From contig NC_091046.1 of assembly GCF_963966145.1 (NCBI RefSeq), positions 15,314,001 to 15,378,000 of the forward strand: a stretch of 64,000 nucleotides of DNA, written 5' to 3'. The notes beneath the pieces are model-generated. The model had not been told where the DNA came from. It worked only from the letters and a program-made list of their open reading frames with translations, and did no database searches. Positions 26,199 to 36,777 of this stretch are shown here, one piece after another. The DNA is from Tenebrio molitor (lineage: Eukaryota; Arthropoda; Insecta; Coleoptera; Tenebrionidae). The first letter of the stretch is position 1, and every line of letters begins with the position of its first letter. The position numbers and the translations under genes are program-made.

Positions 26199-26248
26199 AC
26201 ATTTTGCAGCGCGAAGTTTAATTTGAAACACAACGCGCTGCAAAATGT
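26199..26248. repeat. Perfect 15-bp hairpin
   Basis: ACATTTTGCAGCGCG pairs exactly with CGCGCTGCAAAATGT across a 20-base loop. GTGTG and CACAC outside extend the pairing. Confidence 0.75.
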
Positions 26249-26279
26249 AACTTCCCACACTCGATTGTAAATAGCTGTT

Positions 26280-26338
26280 ACGCCCTTGGACGAATAAAGG
26301 CTCTCCTTCGTTGGGCCTCAAACTTCGTCCGCCGGCGT
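26280..26338. repeat. Hairpin with GGCTCTCCTTCG loop
   Basis: ACGCCCTTGGACGAA pairs with TTCGTCCGCCGGCGT (12 of 15). The inner AGGC and GCCT pair around a CTCTCCTTCGTTGG loop. It follows the hairpin at 26199 by 31 bases. Confidence 0.6.
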
Positions 26339-26410
26339 AAATTTAATCTTTCGGCCCTATATACGTAAATAACTATTTCAAAGGGAACTGAGCATTACAA
26401 CTTGACCAAT

Positions 26411-26684
26411 ACTATTGGATGATTCAAAATGATTGTGGATAAGTATGGCAACTATGTAGGAAAATTTATGTGGCAACTGTGTGGGTAGGATAGAGCTGAC
26501 ATTTCTTTAACACTCCATAGTCGCGCAATTTTGAAAATTGTCAAATCAACGTATAAAAAAAATCAAATGCACGCTTATGCAATGTGATACAAATGTCAAC
26601 TGTACCGTATTCAAACATTTGCCACATAAATTGTCGTACATAGTTTCCATGCTTATCCACAATCATTTTTAATCACCCAATAGT
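26411..26684. mobile_element. Mariner-type MITE
   Basis: Ends ACTATTGGATGATTC and ACTATTGGGTGATTA, followed in both arms by AATGATTGTGGATAAG and ATGTGGCAA. Arms about 70 bp. Non-coding, 274 bp. Confidence 0.75.
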
Positions 26685-26710
26685 TTTGTGCATTTTTAAA
26701 TGCGCAGTAG

Positions 26711-26962
26711 GTACTCTTCCGGACACAGAATCTTGGCCAACATTTTTTAGACATTTCTAAAAAAATGATGTTAACCATTCATTAGTGTCATTAATAAATG
26801 ACAATTATTAAAAATCACTTTAAAGTTTTTTCTTGTGACGTTAAAAAGCAGGGAAACGGCATTATCGAGTCAAAAGTTGCGTTATATTCAATAAAGACCA
26901 GTTCACACATATTTGTCATTTGAATGTCAGTTGTGGCCAATATTCCGTTTCCGGAATAGTAC
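26711..26962. mobile_element. MITE family with GTACTATTCCGGA ends, copy 1
   Basis: The left end GTACTCTTCCGGACAC and the right end (inverted) GTACTATTCCGGAAAC are each followed by GGAAT-like and TTGGCCA segments. A second copy in the same orientation lies at 38546-38791, aligned over its whole length. Non-coding. Confidence 0.8.
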
Positions 26963-26964
26963 AT

Positions 26965-29145
26965 AGCTGATTAAAGTGAGGTTATAATTTCACTTATTGT
27001 TTCGTATCTATTTTTTGTTCAGAATCGAACAGAATCGAACAGAATCGACCGTTAAATTGTAATTTATGACCATTTACCATGTTCTTGAGCCATCGATTTT
27101 TAAATTTGAAAACAGGGTGGCAGTGCTGTTCCAATTTTATCTAGAAATTTCCACAAAAAGTAAACTGTTTAATACGAAAATGATAATAACTTAATAACTC
27201 ACAACATTGAATTTCGATATTATAATGTCAGCAAAGTAATTTTGATAGGAACAAAATAAAATAATATATTTGAAATTGTTCCTAAAGGGGTGCTTTAGTT
27301 TAGTTTATTTTATTGAGTGGCAGACTTGTAGAGCGCAATCTCGCCACATTAAATTTTTATGGACTTATGTCAAAAACAAGGTTTATTTCAACTGATCAGT
27401 TACAATTGAGCAATTGAAAGAAAGGATCAGGGATCAATAATAATTATTATTGTCCGGCGAAACTACCAAGGGTCAGATTGAAAATTTGTTCTGATTGTTT
27501 ATTGCTATTGGAAGGTGATATTTTAATTGAAAAATTCCCTTTTTTACGGTCCGTGATTTTTGAATCGGTCAAGAAGCGTTAAAAAAGTATACCATAGCGG
27601 TTCATTTTTGCACGCATTTTGCGTTAAAAAAAGTGCCGTAGCGTGTCATTTTTTAACTCAATTATAAAATTTTTCATTCATAATTAGTATTTTTTTAACG
27701 AATTCGTATGTAAATTGGGATTTTTTTTGGCATGAGTAGGCCAACGGGTTCACACAGGAGAAAATTTTAAAATTTTGAGTGTCGAAAATATTGTTATCTA
27801 AACTTACGGGCGCCAAAAAACTTTTGTATGCAACTCGTTAGTAAAGTATCTTTTTTTTACTCGCTTCGCTCGAGCGGCAAATTTTCCTTCTCGTAAAAAA
27901 AAGTATTACTTTACTCACTTGTTACATAAATAACTATTTTTGGACGTTCTTTTAATGTGTTGTTTTACTCTGTTAATATGAAAACTTACAGAGTGTCTAT
28001 AAAAGAATATATATCAAGAGTCCTGTGGAACTGGAATATATTTGAAAATAAAAAAATGTTTGGTTCTAAATTTTAGGTTAGCTGTCAACATGCTCCAATT
28101 ACGCTTTAAAAAAGCACAACAATTGACGATTTAAAACGCCTTCCTAGCACAGGATTTCATTTGAACGCGCGATATTTTACCATTTATTTTGGGATAATTG
28201 TTGCTTCCAATTACCGTAAACGTTTGTAAACTTTGCCGAAATCGAAAAGTTATTTTGACGTTTCTTTGACATTTTCGCGAAAAATCTGCCTACCAGTGTC
28301 GTCGTGTTTGGCAATAAAGCTGATAAATTATCCATTCTTACGAATGTAAAATGAAGAATTTTATAAATTTTCTCCATTGTCTTATTTGTTAACATTATGT
28401 ATGCCTATTTCCAGCCGTTTTGGCGTAATTGCTATTTTTTGAATAAAATATTCTTTTTGTTATCAAGCAATTGTTTTAATTGAATTTTTATTCAAAAATC
28501 GCGTTGCAATAAATAGTCGATATGTAACAACAGATTAAAAAAAAAGCACATGAGTTTTTTATTATCATGATTATTCATTTGCAAAACTGAATTATTTATA
28601 CATATATGTATTTTTTTTTCATAAGTGATGGTAACTGTTAAAAAAAAAAGTTAAAAAAAAGCGAAATAACGAAATTATTATCCAATATTTAACCGACCCC
28701 ACTGTCGTATTTCACGGGTTGTTTGTTTTGAGCGTGTCCATGCTGTCAGATGTGGTGTCAAAATCAGCAAGACAGCAAGGAAGATGGTCGTTTGGTAAAA
28801 GTAAACATTTGTAAATGTAAACTGTAATCGCTTGCTAGTTACGTTTCGATAATTTTTGTTATATTTAGCGAATATCTGTCTCCGGTGCCAGTGAAAACGA
28901 AATGCATCGTACGGTGCACAGCTCAAAGAATTGATACAGTTCGCGGCAAACTCTATGGAGATCTAATAGCATTAGTTTCCGGCGAAAACTGTATGATTTC
29001 TACATAATGCTCTGGTTCTGATGAAAACTATCTGGCTACATAGGTAAAATTTCTGAGTCCCTAGAGGAAGAATTATAAATTATTATTGTAGGTTAGGTGT
29101 ATAAATACTGGTGTGATAGAGTTTGTCGATGCGATGAAATCACCA
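26965..29145. other. Mostly unassigned, with hairpin and repeat fragments
   Basis: AGAATCGAAC is repeated three times at 27021-27050. A 40-bp direct repeat starting GCGTTAAAAAA occurs near 27576 and 27629. 27690-27850 holds a fragment of the hairpin repeat seen at 9460. A hairpin at about 27842-27905 has the loop ACTCGCTTCGCTCGAG. 28800-28930 (minus) shares a decayed segment with 57540-57650. No gene. Confidence 0.5.
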
Positions 29146-29154
29146 GTTTGACAA

Positions 29155-29290
29155 TGGGAGATATCGAAGATTTGGGCTCTGCTATCTTAGTAAAAGTTCA
29201 GGATACTAATAATTACAAATCGCGATCATTTATCATTTTGAGAAAGTTTTACCTGGGAATTTACTGAAAGTACATCGAATTCTTTAAATG
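29155..29290 (+). pseudogene. Unrecognised transposon ORF start, copy 1
   Basis: An ATG at about 29155 opens MGDIEDLGSAILVKVQD, then a degraded tail. A second copy on the minus strand at about 56560-56692 reads MIDIEDLGSAIVVKVQD and stays open for about 45 residues, including FWESFTWKFAEVHRIE. Shared coding over 40 residues in two places implies a mobile element protein. I do not recognise the family. Confidence 0.5.
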
Positions 29291-29712
29291 GTCTTGTGGA
29301 CTTTACTAATATGTATTATGAAAAATTCAAATACCAATAATGTTACAAGGAAAGTAAAAATTATTGCCTTAAAATTTGAAAATTATAATAGTAATGTAAG
29401 TAACTACAGGAAAAAAATAAATGAGTTCATGTTCGATTTTTTTGTGCGATCCGCTTGAAGATAAAATAGTATATACCTACTCGTATATATCATTCAAAGT
29501 GGAAGGTTTTTTGTGCCTCGCCTAGTTGGCGACGTCAACTGCGTTTCGGTCTTCAATCTCTGGGCTAACCACAAAAAGACTCACTCCTACTGTTAATGAT
29601 ATAATATACTATATTTTAACAGTTATCTTGAATGGCAATAAAAGACTGAGAACAGTACCAAAAACATAATGTGACTAAAAACTTGCGGTATGCACTAGTT
29701 TTAGTTCGAGCC

Positions 29713-30730
29713 CTAATAACGTGTATGTTCTCCACGGGCATTGAATACAGCCTGACACCGTCGAGGCATGCTTCGAACAACACTTCTTAGTGCATCCTGC
29801 GGAAGATTTTGCCATGCTTCTTCGATAAGTGCCTCAGCCAGCTCTTGTAAAGTTAAAAGTGCAGCAGGACGCTTCCTAATTCGCCTTTCAAGTATATCCC
29901 AGACGTGCTCAATCGGATTGAGGTGTGGGCTCATGGCCGGCCACTCCATCATCTGAATTTCCTGGTCTTGTAGAAAGTTCAATGTTAAATTTTGCAGTGT
30001 GAACTCTGCAGTTGTCCTGTTGCAGGATAAAATCATCACCAAAATTGTTTGCAAATGGCACAACATGTTCGTGAAGAATGGTTTCAACGTAAATTTGTGC
30101 GTTGAGACGTTGAGGAACCACATACAACTCGGTACGCCTGTCTATACTGACCCCACCCCATACCATTATCGAACAGCCTCTGTTTCTGTCCACTTCCTGT
30201 GTGGTGGCTGCAGTGTATCTCTCACCAGGACGTCTGTATACTCGTACACGTCCATCGCAACGAGTAAGACAAAACCGCGACTCATCGGTAAAGAGCACAG
30301 ACCTCCAATGTCGTAACTGCCAGCGTATATGTTCGCTAGCAAACCTTAGATGGGCAACTTTGTGATCCCGTTGTAGATGAAGGGCACGCACAGGTCTATG
30401 TGGTGTCAGATTAGCTTCCCCTAGTCGACTTCTGACTGTTTGATCAGAAATATCTACGCCGGTCGCATTACGCAGAAGGTTTTGTAGCTCTCGAGCAGTT
30501 GCTGTACGCCGGCGAAGGGAAAATGTAACAATATACCCGTCGTTCTGGTGGGTTTCTTTTGCGGCCTTGTCCAACCCTCCTGGAGTAGCTACCCGTTATT
30601 TGGTACCTATGCCAAAGTCTGCAGATAACAGATGGGTTCGTGTAAGACCGTTTGCAACAAAACGCATTGAACGCCCATCCTCAAGAAGAGCGACAGCCCT
30701 TGCAAGTTCTACTTCACTCAGTGAACGCAT
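29713..30730 (-). pseudogene. Tc1-like transposase, frameshifted
   Basis: About 340 codons' worth of a Tc1/mariner transposase on the minus strand, the normal length. It starts at ATG 30730 (MRSLSEVELARAVALLEDG, an N-terminal helix-turn-helix). A frame change follows into RYQITGSYSRR.GQGR, the GRPR-like linker. Another change gives TATARELQNLLR, then FTDESRF (first Asp), MVWGG, and LQQDNCRVHTA (second Asp). An extra base near 29978 shifts frame again into MMEWPAMSPHLNPIEHVWD (catalytic Glu). Skipping the one extra base gives exactly 34 residues between the last two catalytic residues, i.e. DD34E. The protein ends ARGEHTRY at 29713. At least three frameshifts and one stop make it inactive. Terminal repeats could not be identified. 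Confidence 0.85.
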
Positions 30731-30952
30731 TTTGAAATTTGTAAATTAGAATTAGTAGAAATTGACAGTTTCTGTTATCGGAGTACACTTTGAAGCATTT
30801 TCTAATTTGTCAGATAATTCAGCGACACTTTGTTATTATGACTTTTTTTACATTTTGGCTTCCACAAAGAACGTTTGTAGAAGAAAAATAGAAACTTTGC
30901 TTACTGTTTGCTATTGAATGTCTAAAGAATAACCCACCATAATAAAACACTA

Positions 30953-31027
30953 AGGGCCTGTTTATAGAAAGAGAACTAAATATTTAATTCGAATTAAATT
31001 TTAATGCGCGATTAACCCATCAATCTG
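30953..31027. mobile_element. MITE split by the BEL element, left part
   Basis: TA at 30951-30952, then AGGGCCTGTTTATAGAA. With 37030-37118 it forms one 164-bp element that aligns in reverse orientation to the intact copy at 40853-41015, sharing AATTCGAATTAAAT, AATGCGCGATTAACC and ATCTGATCACGTGTTC. Confidence 0.8.
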
Positions 31028-31274
31028 TGTTGCGGCGTTGTACCGCAGGAAAAGAATTGTTGATTTTTAAATATTTAATAACTTCCAAACAATAACATTA
31101 ACAAAGTATAAGTAAATGATTGTATAAAAATGGTTATGTCTGTTTGAATTTGTTTGACTGATCTGATGTATCTGTCGTATCTGTTGGATGCGTGTCGCTT
31201 TTTAAGAGAGGGTGGTGGGGTGCGGTCCTCCCTGGTCAGGTACCTAAACTAACGGTACAGGTCGGTCCTGTACA
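31028..31274 (-). repeat. 3' LTR of the BEL element
   Basis: 247 bp, identical to the other LTR except at 31194. The last codons of Gag-Pol and its stop (31244-31246) lie inside this LTR. Confidence 0.93.
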
Positions 31275-34200
31275 TTCCTGCCCCCCTTTGAACGGTCCTG
31301 TTCAAAATCTTCGGTCGGAAAGGGACATATCCTGTTCGTGGCTCTCGTCACAATTCCTGTGGATGTTTTGATGGTTGCTGTTCGTATCAGTCCATCTGGT
31401 CCAGGGTGTACCTCGAGAATGACACCCATACGCCAGCACAGGGGATGAAGATTTTCTTCCTTTAGGAGGATGGGAGTTCCTGCTTGTAGAACTTCTTGTG
31501 ATCGTTGACGCCACTTGTTTCGTTGTTGGAGTGTGTTCAGATGTTCCTTGCTCCACCGTTTCCAAAAATGTTGAGTCACCTGTTGAACTCTTTGCCATCG
31601 TGAGAGGAGATTTTCCTTAATTAATGTTAAATCTGGTTCACTGTTTGATGTGAGTCTGCGTCCTATTAGGAAGTGTCCAGGGGTTAACGGGGAAAAGTCG
31701 TTTGGGTCACTGGATAATGGGGTTATAGGTCTGGAGTTTATACACGCTTCGATTTGTACCAATACTGTTAGCATTTCTTCATATGTAAACAGTGCATTGC
31801 CTACAACCCTTTTTAAATGAAATTTAATTGCCTTAATGCCGGCTTCCCAAAAACCTCCGCGGTGTGGAGAACGAGCAGGTATAAAATGCCATTGTATGTT
31901 CTGTTGCTTTAAAGACTGGATGATTTCGTTTTGAAAGTTTGCTGATGTAAATAATTTTGTTAATTCCCGGTTTGCTGCGGTAAAATATGTTGCGTTATCT
32001 GAATGAATTGAGGAGACCTTTCCTCGTCTAGCCATGAAGCGTTTTAAAGCAGCTAAAAATGCCTCACATGTGGCATCTGTAACTATCTCAATATGAACGG
32101 CTTTTGTTGCAAAACATTTGAAAAGAGCAATATAAGATTTTGTTGTTTTTTTGCTTCTGCGGTTACCCTCTTTTATTAAAATGGGACCTGCATAGTCCAC
32201 GCCGCAGTGTGAAAATGGCATCGACGGTGTTACCCGTATTGAAGGTAAATTTCCCATTAACTGATCTGTTGTTTGAGAATTTACTTTAAAACAGGTATGG
32301 CACTTGTATATTAAGTTTCGCACAACTGACCTGGCTGATAATGGCCAATATTTTTCGCGAATTGCCGTAATTGTGGCTGATGGCCCTGCGTGTAGTTCTT
32401 TTTCATGTTGATCTAAAATTATTAATTTTGTTATATGATGTTTAGATGGTAAAACGATTGGGAATTTTTGGTCATAATTTATGTGTGCATTAATTAATCG
32501 ACCACCAACACGAATTATGCCGTTATTGTCTAAAAATGGATTTAGATTTAACAGTTTGCTGGACCTTTTTACTGGCTGGTTTTTCGTTAATTCTTTCAGT
32601 TCTGATTCAAATTCTTGTTTTTGTACAAGTTTGATTATCATGTTAGCAGCATTATTTAATTCAGCGACGGTTAGTGTTTTATCAGTTTGTTTTAAGTCAT
32701 TTTTGGATGAACAATTTTGTATAAATCTCAGGCAATATGCAAGAATTCTTTGTGTTTTTGCAAAAGAAGAGTATTTTGTTAGGAATGGAAGTTCTAATTT
32801 AACCGATACCGCTAGAACTTTGTTGTTGGTACGTTTCTCTGAATCATTTGTTTTCGTTTCATCAGGTAGTGAGTTTGGCCACTCGGTTTTGTGATTTGAC
32901 AGAAAGGATGGGCCATGAAACCAAAAGTGATTGTCGATTAAATTTTCTGGAAGCACACCTCTCGAAACTAGGTCCGCGGGATTGTTTTTCGAACCAATAT
33001 GATGCCAATTGTCGACTTCAGTTAGGCGTTGAATTTCCGCTACCCGATTTGCTACGAATATTTTCCAAGTATTTGGCGATGAGTTAAGCCATGATAAAAC
33101 GATAGATGAATCGGTCCAAAGAAAGACTGATTTAAATTCTAGATTTAATGTTGACAAAATTTTGTTAACCATTCGCGCTAGAAGTACTGCCGCGCACAGT
33201 TCTAGCCGCGGTAAAGTTATGATTTTCAGCGGGGCCACTCGTGATCGAGAACATAAAAGTTCGGTATTGTATGTATTGTTTGTTTCATCGCATGTTCTTA
33301 TGTATATGCATGCACCATAGGCGGCCATTGAAGAATCACAAAACCCATGCAATTCAACTTGATTTTGTGCATTTGATATTATTTTTCGGGGTATTTGCAA
33401 TGTATTTAGCATGTGCAGCTGATCTGACAACTTCATCCATTTTTCACGTATATGAATTGGGAGAGGATCATCCCAATCAAGCTTAAGTGCCCACATTTCT
33501 TGAATGAGAATTTTTGCTTTTACAATGACAGGTGAAAGTAATCCTAAGATGTCATAAATTTGAGCAATGGTTGAAAGTACGGACCCTTTTGTCGGACATT
33601 CTTTGAAATTTGCATTTACGGTATATTTCAGAGTATCGTTTTTACAGTTCCAGACTAATCCTAAGGTTTTAACTTCATGTTTATGATCAAGCTTAACTGT
33701 AGAATTTGCACCTGTTTCATGAGCAGGTAAAATTTCTGAATAATTCGAGGCCCACTTTTGTAGTTGGAATCCTCCTTTACTTAATGCGCTGATTAGCTGA
33801 TTTCGTAGTTCGATTGAATTTGAAATTGTGTTAGTTCCTGTCAACAAATCATCTACGTAAAAATCTTTTAGAATTACTGGACTGGCTAACGGAAAATTGT
33901 GTTGTTCGTCTATGGCTAATTGTTGCAGACACTTAGTTGCTAGATACGGCGCTGATGCCGTTCCATAAGTAACAGTTTTCAGTTCATAAATGTTGACAGA
34001 TTTCCTTACATCATCACGCCAAAAAATGCGTTGAAATGCGGTGTCGCGTGGATCAACCCAGATCTGGCGATACATCTTGACAATATCGCACGAAAAAGCA
34101 ACTTGATGAGTTCGAAATCTGGTAATAATTGAAAACAGATCCTGTTGGACTGTGGGTCCAACCATCAACATATCATTAAGACTGATTCCGGTGGTAGTTT

Positions 34201-36421
34201 TGGCGGATCCGTCAAAAACTACTCTGACCCTTGTGGTGGAGCTTGATTCTTTAATTACCGCATGATGCGGAAGAAAATATTGATTGGCATGACTGTTGTC
34301 CTCTGGCACATATGGTGAAACTAACATCATGTGTTCTAAATGCAAATATTCATTCATGAAAGTTGTGTAATCGCGTTTTAACGTTGGATTTTGATGAAGC
34401 CGTTTTTCAACTGAATAAAACCGCTTGAGGGCCATTTTATTTGATGGTCCCATGAGTAACACGTCACCCTTGAATGGTAATCGAACAACAAAACGACCAT
34501 CGCTACCTCTCCTGACCGTTTCTGCGAAGTGTTTTTCGCAGGCAAATTCGTCTGCTGATAACGGTGGTTGATTGTCGGTTTGCTCTTCGAGTTGCCAAAA
34601 TTTTGTCAATTGATTAGAAAGTTCGACGTCTGGGTTTTTATTGGAGGTAAAGCCGACAAAGTGTTTGCCGCTGTTATTTTGACCATTTATGATTTTGCCT
34701 GTGACGACCCATCCTAAAAGGGTGCGTCGTAAATAAATCTGTTTGTTGAGAATGTCGATTGCTTGGGAAAAACCTATTATCCTCCAGAAAAATTCTGCAC
34801 CAATTAACAAATCGATTTTATCGCATTCATTAAAATAAGGATCTGCGAGATCAATGTTATCGGGAATGTTCAAATTGGCTCGCGAGTATGTTTGATTTGG
34901 AAATTGTTCTGTAATTTTTGGTAATATTAGGCAGTGCATTTTTAACGCAAACGAGTTGTAACATGACTTTATGGAAACATTTGCTGAATATTTCACGCGA
35001 GTTTCTATTTCACCTACACCTGATATAGGAAGATTGATATGATTGGTTTTAAGCGAAAGTTTTTTACACATATTGCTCGTTAATATGTTACTTTGAGACC
35101 CGCAGTCTAAAACTGCTCTACAATGATGATAGTTACCGGCGGAATCTGCTATTTTAACAATTGCTGTGGCCAGCAAGACAGTTGTTTTGTTCGAAATTGA
35201 TAAGGTTAAATTGTCGTTAGCTGACGTGGATTCTGAAAGATGAAGTAGAGTGTTGTGTTTTTGTTGACATTCTCGACAGGTATTGACTGACTTACAAGCA
35301 GATACAGTGTGATTTAATTTGAAGCAATTTCTGCATGCTTTTAAATTGTTTATGGTTTTGATTCTGTCTGATGTGGATAAGTTGAGAAATTCTGGACATT
35401 TAAAGACCATATGTGACTCTGATTTGCAATGTATGCATGATTTATTGATGACTGTTTGAACAATTTGATGTTTTGACTGATTAGTTTGCTTGTTGTAGTT
35501 TGTTTTTTGTTTCTCATTGTGTTGACTTGATTTGTCGTTTTTGGACATACACTCTAAAAGTTCGCACCGTTTTCCCAAAAACTCAAGTAAATCCTTTAAT
35601 TTTGGAATGTCTGTGTTTAATTTGGTTTGCCATTCTTTTCTCGAAGTGTAGTCTAATTTTTCGCAAATTAGAGGGACAATTAGGCAATCCCAATGATCTA
35701 CCGCTTGTTTTTGTACCCTTAATGCTTCTATGTTAGTTGTGATGTCATTTAACAGTTTTCTAAGCGATACATGATTTGCTTTGGAAATAACTGGACTATT
35801 GATGATTGCTAGAACGTGCTCTTGCGCAATTAATCGTATGTTATTATACCGTTTTATTAATAACTCGTATGCTGCATTATAATTATCTGTCGAAATTGTG
35901 AGAGATTCAATTGTCGCTGAAGCTTCCCCTTTTAAACACGATTTTAAATAGTGAAACTTCTGGCAGTTATTTAAATTTGCATTGTTATTAATTAATGAAT
36001 TAAACGTGTCATAAAACGGCAACCATTCAGTGTAAGACCCAGAAAATTGTGGTAAATTTAGGACTGGTAATTTGACGGCTAATTCTGGTGACGATTGATT
36101 GTTACCACCGCTGTTATTATGAGAATTAGACGCACTGGGAGATTTAACTTTGCTGGTCAAGTTTTTAATTTTAGCTACTGTATTGTGATACTGAATCTCT
36201 ACTTCTTCCCGAGTGTTATCGTCCTCCTCGAACTCGAACTGTTCAATTTCATCCTGATACTGTTCAAATTCCTTAAACGCGTTTTCTAAATGTGGTATTC
36301 GACTTTCTAATTGACATAAATCGTCACCGTCTTTAAAGGATTTGACAAAACTTTCAATTCTCGTAATTTTTGATTTAACAGTGGTTCGTTTCCTTTTCCA
36401 ACCCGGGAGATCGATGGTCAT
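31244..36421 (-). CDS. BEL/Pao Gag-Pol polyprotein
   Basis: A single 1725-codon frame without frameshift or internal stop. In order: an acidic, charged N-terminus (1-95); the DUF1759 Gag region with FSGSYTEWLPFYD (126-138); CCHC knuckles at C329-C342 and C363-C376 and a third Cys/His pair set at 382-394; a retropepsin-like site DCGS at D439 (Cys where Ser or Thr is usual); reverse transcriptase with D779 and YVDD (855-858); the Pao-type connection region (about 870-1020); RNase H with D1029, E1074, D1104 and D1150; the integrase HHCC zinc finger (H1339, H1344, C1374, C1377); the integrase core D1409, D1475 and E1526; and a C-terminal DUF5641 region (about 1607-1700). It makes cDNA from element RNA and inserts it in the nucleus. 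Gag and Pol are in one frame, as is usual for BEL/Pao. The start Met at 36421 follows a 357-bp leader. Confidence 0.95.
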   Translation of the reverse strand: MTIDLPGWKRKRTTVKSKITRIESFVKSFKDGDDLCQLESRIPHLENAFKEFEQYQDEIEQFEFEEDDNTREEVEIQYHNTVAKIKNLTSKVKSPSASNSHNNSGGNNQSSPELAVKLPVLNLPQFSGSYTEWLPFYDTFNSLINNNANLNNCQKFHYLKSCLKGEASATIESLTISTDNYNAAYELLIKRYNNIRLIAQEHVLAIINSPVISKANHVSLRKLLNDITTNIEALRVQKQAVDHWDCLIVPLICEKLDYTSRKEWQTKLNTDIPKLKDLLEFLGKRCELLECMSKNDKSSQHNEKQKTNYNKQTNQSKHQIVQTVINKSCIHCKSESHMVFKCPEFLNLSTSDRIKTINNLKACRNCFKLNHTVSACKSVNTCRECQQKHNTLLHLSESTSANDNLTLSISNKTTVLLATAIVKIADSAGNYHHCRAVLDCGSQSNILTSNMCKKLSLKTNHINLPISGVGEIETRVKYSANVSIKSCYNSFALKMHCLILPKITEQFPNQTYSRANLNIPDNIDLADPYFNECDKIDLLIGAEFFWRIIGFSQAIDILNKQIYLRRTLLGWVVTGKIINGQNNSGKHFVGFTSNKNPDVELSNQLTKFWQLEEQTDNQPPLSADEFACEKHFAETVRRGSDGRFVVRLPFKGDVLLMGPSNKMALKRFYSVEKRLHQNPTLKRDYTTFMNEYLHLEHMMLVSPYVPEDNSHANQYFLPHHAVIKESSSTTRVRVVFDGSAKTTTGISLNDMLMVGPTVQQDLFSIITRFRTHQVAFSCDIVKMYRQIWVDPRDTAFQRIFWRDDVRKSVNIYELKTVTYGTASAPYLATKCLQQLAIDEQHNFPLASPVILKDFYVDDLLTGTNTISNSIELRNQLISALSKGGFQLQKWASNYSEILPAHETGANSTVKLDHKHEVKTLGLVWNCKNDTLKYTVNANFKECPTKGSVLSTIAQIYDILGLLSPVIVKAKILIQEMWALKLDWDDPLPIHIREKWMKLSDQLHMLNTLQIPRKIISNAQNQVELHGFCDSSMAAYGACIYIRTCDETNNTYNTELLCSRSRVAPLKIITLPRLELCAAVLLARMVNKILSTLNLEFKSVFLWTDSSIVLSWLNSSPNTWKIFVANRVAEIQRLTEVDNWHHIGSKNNPADLVSRGVLPENLIDNHFWFHGPSFLSNHKTEWPNSLPDETKTNDSEKRTNNKVLAVSVKLELPFLTKYSSFAKTQRILAYCLRFIQNCSSKNDLKQTDKTLTVAELNNAANMIIKLVQKQEFESELKELTKNQPVKRSSKLLNLNPFLDNNGIIRVGGRLINAHINYDQKFPIVLPSKHHITKLIILDQHEKELHAGPSATITAIREKYWPLSARSVVRNLIYKCHTCFKVNSQTTDQLMGNLPSIRVTPSMPFSHCGVDYAGPILIKEGNRRSKKTTKSYIALFKCFATKAVHIEIVTDATCEAFLAALKRFMARRGKVSSIHSDNATYFTAANRELTKLFTSANFQNEIIQSLKQQNIQWHFIPARSPHRGGFWEAGIKAIKFHLKRVVGNALFTYEEMLTVLVQIEACINSRPITPLSSDPNDFSPLTPGHFLIGRRLTSNSEPDLTLIKENLLSRWQRVQQVTQHFWKRWSKEHLNTLQQRNKWRQRSQEVLQAGTPILLKEENLHPLCWRMGVILEVHPGPDGLIRTATIKTSTGIVTRATNRICPFPTEDFEQDRSKGGRNVQDRPVPLV
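31275..31289 (-). other. Polypurine tract of the BEL element
   Basis: AAAGGGGGGCAGGAA on the minus strand directly abuts the 3' LTR. It would prime plus-strand DNA synthesis. Confidence 0.85.
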
Positions 36422-36777
36422 TTTGAATTTGATTGATTAGGTACAAATTACGCGAAGAAATGCAACGTTGTAGTGATACAAATTTAGCATGCACGGAAAA
36501 TGTAGGAAGGTTTGATGGAATTGACAGACTCACGTTTTGATGCTCTGTGATGCGATGGCGATTGACGACACGACAGTGGTGCTTGGATTCTTGAATGTAA
36601 TTATAATGTTTATTGTTGAAGTTGATGCTGAATGTTGATGCTTCTGAAGATGAATCACGGATTCGACTTCCTCGTTGGCTGATCACGGATCGCACTTTTT
36701 TGATTGTCTGGATCACGGATCCGACTTTCTTCAATTTGTTGACACTGGATCACGGATCCGGCTCGATTGGACCAAAA
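36422..36777 (-). promoter_or_regulatory. BEL leader between 5' LTR and Gag-Pol
   Basis: Non-coding leader. It holds four spaced copies of GATCACGGAT-type sequence (+ strand starts at 36652, 36681, 36711 and 36748, about 30-37 bp apart). The last merges with the primer-binding site. The short ORF overlapping it on the minus strand is an artefact of the repeats. Confidence 0.6.
36758..36774 (-). other. Primer-binding site of the BEL element
   Basis: TGGTCCAATCGAGCCGG begins three bases inside the 5' LTR on the minus strand. TGG pairs with a tRNA CCA end. The complement resembles the 3' end of animal tRNA-Tyr (CCGGCTCGA...GGACCA) with a small mismatch. The tRNA identity is an inference. Confidence 0.6.

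Noticed and set aside
32481..36289. Several plus-strand ORFs of 64-137 codons
   Set aside because: Antisense to the BEL polyprotein frame.
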